Origin: Auriscalpium vulgare
Lineage: Eukaryota; Basidiomycota; Agaricomycetes; Russulales; Auriscalpiaceae
Assembly: GCA_019915015.1 (NCBI GenBank)
Contig: JAHBBC010000018.1
Span: 1-64,000 of the forward strand
Length of the DNA stretch: 64,000 nucleotides
Direction: 5' to 3'
Shown here: positions 54,465 through 64,000 of the stretch, piece by piece
How positions within the stretch are numbered: position 1 is the stretch's first letter
How the letters are laid out: every line of letters starts with the position of its first letter
The notes under the pieces: generated by a model
The model's input: only the letters and a program-made list of their open reading frames with translations
Told to the model about the DNA's origin: nothing
Database searches by the model: none
Position numbers and translations under genes: made by a program

Positions 54465-55670
54465 TCAGATAAAACTAATGTAATGGTCAAGACCGTAAAA
54501 CAAGGAGTCGTAGGTGAAAGCAGGACCGCTGTTTACCGGGGTAACTGGATTTCTGCATGTCTCGTATGCCCGCGGCCGGAGTCGTACTACCTTCGGCTGT
54601 CTCAATATTTCCCTGTATTCATCGAGAAACCCAAAGTAGAAGCAACGGAGAATGCTTCGATTGGCGTGAGTTTTGCAATGAATATTAGCGGCCATATCCT
54701 CGCCTTTTGATGTTGACCGCGTCGAGTGCTCCAAACTCAGCCTTGAACTCTCGCTGAAGGCCATCATTACTTGGGTGCTCCTTGACCAGTCTGCGCGCCA
54801 CGCTATATCCCAGAACCCAGATGAATGACTCAAGCTCGTGCTCCACGCGGTACTCTATCGGAACGCCCGTCGTGATTGCGTTTAACAAGTCGACGGCCGT
54901 GAATGGAAGCGTTCCCTGGGCCGCACCACAGATTAAATGGCGTCATTTGATCACTCGGCCAGTATTGCTCACCGGCATGGGTTGACAACACTCAAGTGGG
55001 CCTTCGTTGGATGTTCTCGCTCCTTTCGGAGGAACGGGAGGCCGTGGATCGATCTGCATTTCCGCGAGGCCGACGTTTGGCTCATGTGCAAATTCCACGT
55101 CCGTGATGAAGCCCTCCCGTCCCTCGCCAGCCCCAGGGTATCCGAGCAAAACACTGCAAGCACTGATGTTGCGATGTAAAATTCCTTTTTCCGACAAGAA
55201 TTGATGGCCTGCCGATCATTAGCGGTCTTATGTCGACCGCAGAGCGAGCAGACGCACCTTTAAGCGCGGCGCGAAACCCGACCAGGAGCTCCTTGTCCGA
55301 TGTGTATTCCCACAGCGGCCGACCGACGCTCTCCAGAACCAGGCGGTGCAGAACAGGACTCAGCTCTTCATTGAACGCATCCTCTTCGACGACGCGAAGC
55401 CCGTTTACCGAAAGTATATCCCGTACGGCTTTAAAATCGGCGTTGTGGGGATCCCGACGAATCTGAACATCGGACTCGACAGCAAATACTGCGACACAAG
55501 GGATTTCTTCGATGTGCACGGACGGGTGAGCCCCATGGCACGAGGCAGATTTGAGGACACGAAGAGGCCCGACATCTGGTCCATCCATGTGAGGATACAG
55601 GACAGGCGGGATTGTTGTGCCAGGGAGGATGAAGCAAGCTCGTCACACGTGTTGCCACGCGGCACGAGCT
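54465..55670 (-). pseudogene. FunK1 pseudogene on the minus strand
   Basis: Reading leftwards: a VGPLRVLKSASCHG segment (55588-55520), AVRDILSVNGLRVV, LESVGRPLWEYTSDKELLVG, an intron-like gap, then an HRN loop (ILHRNISACSVLLG), GFITDVEFA and, after another gap, AVDLLNAITTGVPIEYR. The last exon changes frame near 54690, after FKAEFGALDAVNIK, where a stop appears; the C-terminal GPAFTYDSLFYGLDHYIS is in another frame. The N-terminal extension is missing. It keeps a lysine-like VLKSAS stretch absent from the tandem units, so it is an independent, older truncated copy. Confidence 0.75.
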
Positions 55671-55699
55671 TTGCACATGCTGCACGACTACACGTGTTC

Positions 55700-56484
55700 T
55701 ATTTTGTCCTCCGACAATATCAAGTGACCCTCCGGCACCTACCCCAACGACGGTGGTGGATCGAGGCGCAGTGATGTTGTTCGGTCCAGTCTCTAGTGAT
55801 TCTACGGGCCTTGACTACGACGTTCAGTCCGCTCTGGTGCTGACGCTGAGAATACGACCGGGCTGGTACTCGAAATGCAGGAGCGGCGAACCATGCGGGC
55901 ACGCCTCCCCATTGCGCACAGCTCGGGAGCTTGTCTGACGTCCCGCATGCCCGGCACGAGTACGCGTACGCAGCGATGCAGCACATCGGACGACTTGGCT
56001 TGGCCGAGCCTCTTGGATGCACGACGCGGCGTGCGGCGCCCTATATCCAGACGAAGTCGCGGGATGCGAGCCGGCGCACGGACACAGCTAGCGCGGCGCG
56101 TAGTCCGGAACCGAGTTTCTGATTGGCTTCGTGCTTCGCACTCCACCGTGGCGTCGCGTTGAGAAATTGGGCGCTGCGGGGACGGAGATGGGAAGGTGAA
56201 GCGGCGCGTAACGCGAGAGATGGAAGGGCGCGTTGAACGGATGAATGCATGGAAGGACGCATACTCGCGTATACTGTGCGCGGTGGGCGGAGCGCATCCA
56301 CCGGCAGGGATGACGCACGGGTGCCATTCCAGCAGGCCCCAGAAATCACCCGACGCTAGCGCGTCGAAGCACCGCCGGCGTGCTATAAAGACCACCTCGC
56401 AGGCCGCCTGATATTCATCCGCTGGTTTTCTTCGTCACCCGCACACCCACCACCGTCGTTCGATCTCACACCCGCCCACCCACG
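55700..56484. other. Upstream flank of the secreted-protein gene
   Basis: It is related in inverted orientation to 24784-25420. A CTATAAAGACC tract near 56382-56392 lies ~95 bp before the ATG at 56485 and is a candidate TATA region. No gene was recognised. Confidence 0.5.
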
Positions 56485-57000
56485 ATGCGCTTCTTCGCCC
56501 TCCTCGCTCTCGCCGCCGCCGCCGCCACCGCCTCGCCGGTCAGCCCCGTCTCCAACGTCGTCGTCGCGCCCCCCATCACCGCGCCCGCCGGGGACGCCGT
56601 CTGGCCAGTGCTCTCCAAGCAGCTCGTGGAGTGGGACACCAGCTACATCCCGGCCGAAGCCCAGAACTACACAGGCAGTGTGCTGCTCGGGCACCGCATA
56701 CCCGGCAGCGACTCGGAGAACCTCGACATTTGTGCGTCGCATCGCGTCGTGTCGCGGGTTTTATGTGATGCTGATGATTGTGTTGGTTGGGGGTAGATAA
56801 CCCACTGGCGACTGGATTTAGATTGACGGACGGCGAGGTGGAGGTCGTCACGCCTGACGTCCCGCCGGACAACTTGTACTTTGTCGTCTGTGCGTGCCAT
56901 GCCTCCCCACACACGTATTGTGCCCTGGCTGACATGACCGTGCGCAGTGGTCGGTGACTCCGCCGATAGGTCGCCCGACTTTAACATAACCGCTGCGTGA
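56485..57000 (+). CDS. Small secreted Kre9/Knh1-like protein, 3 exons
   Basis: Exons 56485-56731, 56797-56889 and 56948-57000 join in frame to 130 residues. A signal peptide (MRFFALLALAAAAATA) is followed by NVVVAPPITAP, a WDTSYIPAEAQNYTGSVLLG strand pattern, SDSENLDI, NPLATGFRLTDGEVEVV and VGDSADRSPDFNI. This is the layout of a basidiomycete family of small extracellular proteins with an Ig-like beta-sandwich related to the Kre9/Knh1 N-terminal domain. They are presumed to act in the cell wall. No GPI-anchor tail is visible. The 24259-24783 locus is an inverted, frameshifted paralogue. Confidence 0.8.
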
Positions 57001-57014
57001 TTCTCTGATTAGGC

Positions 57015-57459
57015 TTAGCCCTCGTAATTAATATAATTGGACCTGGACTTAAGTCGTACCCATTTATGACGCCCTCCCTTCTTTACCCTCCACGCATATG
57101 AACGCAGACCTTTGGAGGCCCAGTCGTAGTCTGGCTTGCCAAAGTTCTTGGCGTACATTGCCGGAAGTCCTGAGCCGTCCGCATGCGTCAGATGGGTACC
57201 CCTGCAGTGAACAGAATGTGCGCGTACGTGTCGTCGGGTCATCGCCGTGGTGAATCCCCACCTCAATAACGAGGACGGAGACAGACGGGTCCTCTGCCAA
57301 GCGAGTCGCGACGGCGGGGCCCGATGTCTGGAAAGATTGAGAGAGCATGAGCAACGACCTCGGGCAGTGCAGGAACGAACGCACGCTTCCACCTATGACC
57401 ACATAGTCAAAGGACTCGTCGTAGACGTCTGCAATGTCTGTGAGCTGGATCGGGGCCAT
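57015..57459 (-). pseudogene. GMC oxidoreductase, N-terminal fragment
   Basis: From ATG 57459 it reads MAPIQLTDI, then FDYVVIGGS before an intron-like gap, then TSGPAVATRLAEDPSVSVLV, HHGDDP and, further left, FGKPDYDWASKG. These are the start of the GMC family FAD-binding fold (the Gly-rich VIGGG loop and the downstream E(A/V)G). Only about 120 codons remain; there is no substrate-binding domain or catalytic His. It ends 15 bp from the stop of the secreted-protein gene, on the opposite strand. Confidence 0.72.
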
Positions 57460-58336
57460 GGCCAATGGTTCGTAGATGTTGGGGGGTAGCTAGCGCGGGA
57501 GATGGGGGTCTGGGAGTGGGGGATGAGAGCATTTTATATCGTGGTCCTACCGGCCAAATGCTGCACTGGTGCATCTGGTTGGGCCATTGGTCCTACGGTC
57601 CGGGATCATCGCCATTGCCAGAGGGCGTTGGTGTTGAAACGCTTGTATGGCGAGCTATCGCAGGTTATCACCGTGATTTTCGAGCGCGGTAGTTGATGTT
57701 CATGGCAAGTTCAAGTGGCAGTGACGGCCCTCGAGGAGTCGGCCAACCTCGTTCCTCCACTCCGTCAGGATCGTCCGCAACGCAGGTGCCCTCAAGTGCC
57801 TCACGACAAATTGACGACCCAGCAGACGCAGTTCGGGCGCGCGTGGTCAATGTTGCTATAGATTGATGCAGACGTACAGGGAGTCAGTCTGGTAATCGAT
57901 TCTTGACGGAAACCCCTGCATAAAGCGAAAAGGATAATAGGAGACCACATGGATTCGAACGGAAAGCGACCGAGCAAGGATGTATCTCGTCCAAGACGGT
58001 GACTCAATGCGGCGTGGGAAACGTTCCCGCCGCCGACGAGGACAGTCCATCTCATCCGAGACGACTTCGTTTCTTACCTCGTCTACTAGCAATTGCTGCG
58101 AATGCTTCCACTTGTCACCGGTCACCATGTACATCGCTACACATCGGCGCCGCCCACATCGACCTCGAGGCGCTGCGGAAAGGTGAAGAGCAAGTGAACG
58201 GACTTTTACAGCCAGCCCATGCGCTCCGTACACGTGTTTGCAGTTTTAGAGTCTTCCTCCATTATCCCGTCCTTCACTGCGAAGATCTGGCTCATCGAGT
58301 GCTTTTCATCTTTGAAGGCCGCCCACGACAAACTTC
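57460..58336. other. Intergenic stretch, no gene recognised
   Basis: Only short ORFs without recognisable features occur. It presumably includes the promoter of the gene at 58337. Confidence 0.4.
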
Positions 58337-60081
58337 ATGGGGTCACCATATGCCGAATACCGCTCACCCTCTCACCATGGGACCATCTACGAAGCCGGGC
58401 CATCGAACTACGCGCGCCCCGACATCACAGGCAGCCCCCACCCCTCCGAGTACCTCTCCCCGTCCAGAGCTTATACGTACGGCTCCCATCTCAGCCGCGA
58501 CAGCAGCCGCCAGACGTATGCCTCGAATAACCCCACCTACTCATGGAACCCCCCACGCCCCGCACCACCCCCCGTCGAGGCCATCCATGGCCTGCCGACA
58601 CCCGCCCCGCGCGCGCAGGGCCTGTACGATGCGGACGACATCGACCCGGAGTACATGGATGTGGAGGCGCCTGCCGAGGTGGAGGGGCAGGGCATCATAT
58701 ACGAGGAGCCCTACGAGGAACCCGACCCGTCACAGCGCCCGCGGCGCAGGTTCGTTGGAGGATTTGTCGCGGGACTGAAGCGTCTCCCGAAAGCAATGCG
58801 TCGCGGATTCATGCATGACAAACGGGCACGCTCCCCGCGCCCGACGTGTATGGGCACGAATACGTTCCCGAGGACGACCCTGCCGATTTCGAAGGAGACC
58901 ATGCGCGGGAGAGCGCGCCGCCGTATGACGCGCCCGGAGAACCTCTGCAAGGCGAGGTTCACTATGTCGAAGCGATGGACATGCCGACGGGGCTCGCTGC
59001 CCCGCCGACGATACACACGCCGTCGCATAGCATGCACTCGGCGCGCTCTCCGTCCCATCTCACGGCGCATTCGTTGTCGCACCCTTCGATGCGCCAGTCG
59101 CAGCATGGGTCGCTACACCCTTCGCAAAACTCGGTGGCATGGACGGTCCGCAACCCCGATCCCGATCCGCCGAGCGCAACCGACGAGACTGCTACAAACT
59201 ACAAGTACCAACATCCCCTTCATCCCCAGGCACCCCAGTCCAATAGCGGATCTACCGCGCCCACCCATTCACAACCGCAGGCCAGCACCAGCGCCAGCAG
59301 CCGACGCGCGCACACCGTGCCATCCCCCGTCTACGCCCCCGAGCCGACGAACAACATCGGCAGCCCCATCTACGTCGAGCCGCTCCCCACGACCGACTAT
59401 GGCCGCATGGCCTCTCCAGTTCAGCCGCCGCCCGAGCCGACCCTTCCCTCGCAGCTCGCGCGCGTTGGGAATTTCTTCCGCGAGCTCAACGGGCTACCGT
59501 GGATCGCGTCTAGCGGGACGATCACGACTGACTACGTCGCCGAAGACTCCGCACGCTCGCGCTACCTCCGCGCGAAGGACGCGGGCTCGTGGTACGCCGC
59601 GCGCCACCGCACGATCGACCTGCTCGCGGGCGGCCCCAGCACGCGCGCGCTCGCGCCGGGCGGAGTGCAGGGTTCGAGCGCGACGCTGCACCGCGGCGCG
59701 GGCGGCTCGACATCCAGCGGGAGCGGTGGGAGCTCGGGCACGCACGGGCACGCACACGCGCAGATCCCGCCCACGGGGCCGTACGTGCAGGGTCCGTATG
59801 CGTACCCCGTCCCCATCGCGGGGCTTCCGCAGCAGCCGGTCTACTTGTACCCCACCGCGGCGTTTCAGCCAGTAGCGGCGTCCGCGCGCGTGAGCCCCGA
59901 GCAGCAGGGCGGGGCGATTCCTGGAGGGAGTGCAGACGGGCAGCTTGGACAGCAGGTGCCAATGCAGATGGGTCAGCCAGGCCAGTACCCGATGTATATG
60001 CTTGCGCTGCCGCCTGCGTCGTATATGATGCCGGGGCAGATGCCGCAGTATGCAGCGCCGTATCCTGTGGCGCCCTCATGA
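58337..60081 (+). CDS. Low-complexity hypothetical protein, frame break near 58840
   Basis: Frame one starts MGSPYAEYRSPSHHG and reads to about 58840 through RRRFVGGFVAGLKRLPKAMR. Coding then continues in a second frame from about 58840 (DVYGHEYVPEDD) to the stop at 60079-60081. The second part has His/Ser/Pro-rich text, a compact block RVGNFFRELNGLPW...TTDYV, SWYAARHRTIDLLAGG, and a Gln/Pro/Tyr-rich C-terminus ending PYPVAPS. The FVGGFVAGLKRLP and FFRELNGLPW blocks are, to my recollection, shared by a conserved basidiomycete family of unknown function. No intron with GT...AG explains the shift, so it is a one-base indel: real frameshift or sequence error. Total length would be about 580 residues. 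Confidence 0.6.
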
Positions 60082-60402
60082 TCGTGAGTCTGCTTCCTTT
60101 CGTTTTTATTTCAGTTACAATCTGTTGGTATTTTTGTCGCATATATCTGAGTGCATCTGCTGTCGCATTGACCCTTGCTGTCCTCCATGTTGTCGTATTA
60201 TTCATATCTTACTTTTGCCATACCCATGCTCGCTCGTGAGACTGAACCACAGCGCACGCAACGGTACATAACATACTTGCATTTCAATCGTGTCGTAGCC
60301 GTCCCTGCTTACATACAACTACGGTAGCAACAAGCGACCACCCCACTCGAGCTCGAAGCCCCCGCCCTGTCATATGTTCCTTCGAACAAATGGCTTCCAG
60401 GT

Positions 60403-63400
60403 CTACGAGACGGCAGGGCCGTCAGATGTTGTCAGAATCGTTTGCGAATCGGCGACTGCCTGGTTGTCCGCTTTCAAGACCTCCGCAACATGGAGCAAGA
60501 CCTCTTGCATCTTGCCCATGTGATCCTCCATATTTCCTATGCGATCTTCTATGTTTGCCATGCGATCCTCCAAGGTCGAAAGACGCTGCTCCACGGACAC
60601 CTTTTTCTCCGTCGTAATGGATTCTTGGCAACGGACGAGGGCGTGCTCGTCGGTATGCTCTGGCAGATCCTCCAGCTTCGGGACGCCCTTGTCATCGCAC
60701 GCCTTGCAAATATATAACGTGTCTGAGCGCATGAAGGAGTGAGTTGGTTGGTCTGAACGCAGTGGCACTCGCCGAAGACTTACCGTCGCAATGGAGGCAG
60801 TACCAGCAAGGCAGGCTGAGCATCTCCTTGCAAACACCGCAACATGGCACAGCGTTCTCTTCCACCTTCGTAGCCGTAGTCGCAGTTGACAGGCGCTTCG
60901 ATGTCTGCGACATCCGGCGGGCAGCCGGTGGCGCCAGTGCCTGTCGCGAAGCCGGCGACGCAGGTGCTGCTGCTGTCGCCTCACCTGCTACCTTCCTCGT
61001 CGCGAGTAGGACGCACAAGGGCTCGACCGTCTTCAGCCCCTCTCTCGCTTTCCCGTCTAGCTTCCCGAGCTGCCGCCCGAGGATCGTGGTGCGCACTTTG
61101 TAGACGTGGTGGGTCGGCAGATGTGGAGTCGGCAGATCTTCTCGCGTCTCTATAGGTACAACGGAGTTGACGCAGCTCTCGGCATCACACAGGTCCAGGG
61201 TGTTGAAAGTGTTGTCCTTCTTGGATTCACAGTCGAGACAGACGATCCGCGCGCCTCCGATGCGCCCGTCACAGACGTCGCACCATGCATTCCTAAGTAG
61301 TAGATAGGCATTCAGAAACAGAATGACGCTGACAATAATCGGCACGGGCTTACTCATGAATGGCGGTCGTAGCTTTGATCCGTTCGATCCGTGAACCATA
61401 GAAGCAGGCGTCCGAAGGAATTATGTGCAGGCCCACATTGCCGAATTGTACCATCTCCTCGTCAGTAAGAGGCGTTCCGCAGTACATCCATCGGATATAA
61501 GAAGTCGAGTATAGCTTCCATGCGTCCCGGCGCTCCTTGAAGTACGTCCATGACCAGCGCTCGCGCCGGATATCGTGACGAATGGATTCGATGGCGAAGG
61601 TCCACAGAGCACGGGCCTTGTTCTCCTTGAGTGCCCAAGGAGGAGGGTAGAAAGCCAGATGTTCTGGGGTCAGATTCTTCTTGTATACTAGTAGACCCAT
61701 GCTCGAGCGCGAGGTTGCCCAATTGCCCGTCATAGTATCGCCGTCTCTATGCAATTGTCCCTGAAAGTTATGCTTAAGCCAGTGGGTGCCTCCAAACGTC
61801 AGCGTTAATGAGACTTCCGTGGCGCCCTCAGCGTTTGTCGTGCAGGTGCCCTCGATGTCGAAATGGCCTTTGCTACTGTATCCCGTGCCTTTCACAGTGT
61901 TCTCATCATCGCCAACGGTCAGCTCGATGGCTTGAAGAGTTTCTCCACTGCGTCCCCTCCGTTCATCTTCCATATAATGGGCTCCATACCATCGGCCCAC
62001 ACTAAAAGACATCAAAGTGGGAAGTCAGGCGAAGACGGGGCGACTCACATGTCTTTCAGCGGGGCCGCGACCGCAGTGTCAGCTTGTGCTTGCTCCTCGG
62101 ACTCGCCATGTATGTGGTACGCGCGAACGTCTAGGGCCAGCTCGTCGTGGACCGGAAACCGGAGGATCTCAACTGGCTGCAACTCTTCCTTGGACCCGTC
62201 ATACGGGACGGAATTTGACCCTAAACTCTTCAGGTATTCATGCGTCCAGAGGTCGCTTTCCTTGTAAAAGTACTTGAACTGTTGTTCGGTCAGTAACGCG
62301 ATAGATTGTCAAAATGACATCACGACTCACCACACCGCATGCAAAGCTTTCAAAGTGCTTGGCAACATCCATCTTCTGCTGCGTAAATATATCTGAGGTC
62401 AAAAGTTGAATGATGCTCCCTCGAGTATCAGCGGATATGACACTGACTTTGTAGGTCCCTCGTGCGGCTTCTGAGAGCATTCGCGACAAACATAATACTG
62501 TTGCCCGCATCGATGATTTCAAGAGGAGAGAGAACTTTCGTTGTTCCGATTCTCATGATATCGTAGTGGCGCTCGAGCAGCAGGTAAATCAAAGGAAACG
62601 CCGTCTGAGAGGGTCGTTAATGCAACTCCGAGATGATATGCATTTACCCACTTTTCGATGCGTCCGATGCCGGTTATGAGGGTAAGGGTGTTGTCATCAT
62701 CGATGAAATACTCGACTGCTTTCAGATTCTCGCGGAGACGGTTCTCCTCCGCCTCAACGTACTTCGCGAACTTGTCTTGGTGAGGGCCGGTCTTCGCATT
62801 CTTGACGGTCGCTGACAGAAGGTGAACGGCCTCCCATACCCACGCGTCATATTGATCCACCGGCTGTCTGTTAGCCGGCAGCAGCTTCGCATGGACTGCT
62901 TCCATCTTCAAAAATAACATCTCTATCTTGTCGGCGTAGTTGATGATAGTCGAACGCCAGCCTAAGAGCAGCACGTCAGCTACAGGTTGATCATACGCAG
63001 TCCCTGAAAACATACCGGTCGCCCAGTACGCAATCCAGTGAGGTAGACTACGCGAACAAATGAGTCGTCAACAACAAACAGTACGTTCTGAAGCTTACCT
63101 CCAGTCGATCGGGCGACCGCTTGTGAAGCGATTCATTTCGCTGACTGTGATGAACCCTGAGGCGTCGTCGTCAAACGCCTCTAGGATGCGCTGCAGGTGT
63201 GTGACATCGATGAATTTGATAGCCCATGCGTCCGTATCGGTTCTTTCGTCCTTCATAACGGTGATGCCCTTGATCTTTGGCGCCTCGTCCTGCATCTTCT
63301 CCAGGTAGTAGTCTCGAAGGGCCAGTACGAAGTGGCGTGCCTTCACATTGCCGCGCCAACCCTGTCACAGATGTCAGCTTCGAATATATTTTCCGGGAAA

Positions 63401-64000
63401 GAGTGACTGTAAATCACCATCTCCTTCCAAATGTCGTGAATCGACTGCAGCGCACGTGTCGGACGAATGAACTTCAATCATGGCAGCTTGTACTGACCTT
63501 GTCAAGAATTCGATCATGAGCCCCCGTCTTCACCTCTTGGATAATCCGGTCGGTTTCCCGCCGGACGACAAGGGCGATCTCGTCGACGATTTGCCGCTTT
63601 TGTATTTCAAACTTGCGCGAAAATACAACCATGTTCTTCGCCACAGCGGATTCTGGGTCGTCCATGAGGTCGTCCCTTAATTCATCCAGAGCTGCAGGTC
63701 CAGTGGATCGAATGCCAGAGTCCTGGGTGGCCTTTGCCACCGCATCATCGAGCGTCGCTAGCATCTTGTCATTGTTGCGAACAGCTTTCGCACCACCGTT
63801 GGCTGCAACTATATCGGCAACCGTCTTCTGCTCCTTGCTGACGAGAGTTTCAAACATCGTCATCAAGACGTCGATCCTAATGCGCGGTCATCCCTGCGGC
63901 CATAACCCCGTACATATAATGAAGACGCACTTTGCATTGACCTGTTTGTCGAGTTGTCGACATTGCTGAGCTTGGCGGTCATCGCCTCCAAAGTCTCTGT
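60403..64000 (-). CDS. EF-hand / beta-barrel / ZZ-type zinc-finger protein (5' end outside window)
   Basis: A multi-exon minus-strand gene enters from the right edge and ends at 60403. In order: an alpha-helical region (63474-63866), a single consensus EF-hand loop (DDDASGFITVSE, near 63160) followed by FTSGRPIDWRLPHWIAYW, a helical domain with LPANRQPVDQYDAWV and LITGIGRIEKW, a beta-rich domain beginning FSVGRWYGAHYM (near 61990) with alternating strands, two Cys-rich zinc modules (WCDVCDG...CLDC, and CCGVCKE...CWYCLHC...CKAC with later His, ZZ-like) and a C-terminal coiled coil (LEDRMANIEDRIGNMEDHM). It resembles a large basidiomycete family of unknown function; calcium-linked regulation is inferred from the EF-hand. 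Introns are short and the frame looks intact in the visible part. Confidence 0.75.

Noticed and set aside
59522..60205. 227-aa minus-strand ORF rich in Arg/Ala
   Set aside because: It is antisense to the second half of the low-complexity gene, and its composition follows from the opposite strand.

Overview
The window looks like nuclear DNA of a basidiomycete fungus, most likely an Agaricomycete. Genes carry many short introns of about 50-70 bp with GT...AG ends. Families typical of these fungi are present: FunK1-type kinases, a Plavaka transposon, DUF6698, fungal Egt1, a small Kre9/Knh1-like secreted protein and an integrase-core protein. I saw no rRNA, tRNA, CRISPR or bacterial operon structure. 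Intron calls, joins and family names come from reading the translations by eye; no database search was run.

Layout. (1) 0.1-9.6 kb: a full-length FunK1 kinase gene, then three tandem ~1.5 kb units each holding an N-terminally truncated FunK1, then decayed spacer relics around an unrecognised broken gene. (2) 9.8-13.3 kb (-): an intact 11-exon egt1 (ergothioneine synthase). (3) 13.3-16.5 kb: gene-poor, with a minisatellite and a perfect 77-bp palindrome. (4) 16.5-24.8 kb: fragments of a FAD oxidoreductase and a GPI10-like mannosyltransferase, an intact integrase-core gene, a gelsolin fragment, an actin relic, a divergent but complete actin gene and a small secreted-protein pseudogene. (5) 26.8-54.3 kb: a second copy of regions 1-3, with a frameshifted FunK1, two truncated units and a second intact egt1, interrupted by three insertions: a 9.26-kb Plavaka element and two smaller Helentron-like insertions. 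(6) 54.4-57.5 kb: another FunK1 pseudogene, an intact secreted-protein gene that is an inverted relative of the 24.3-kb pseudogene, and a GMC oxidoreductase fragment. (7) 58.3-64 kb: a low-complexity hypothetical gene with a frame break and the 3' part of a large EF-hand/zinc-finger protein gene.

The main theme is a large, near-identical direct duplication whose copies have decayed in different places and received different transposons. The two copies are either a real segmental duplication or two haplotypes of a dikaryon joined in assembly. Only egt1 is intact in both. The FunK1 array is the most unusual part: short ORFs without an N-lobe are kept open in several units, while the catalytic Asp and the Mg-binding Asn are replaced in four of the five. 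The Plavaka element has both TIRs, a 2-bp target duplication, a fully open 10-exon transposase and an open, divergently transcribed DUF6698 gene, so it looks young.
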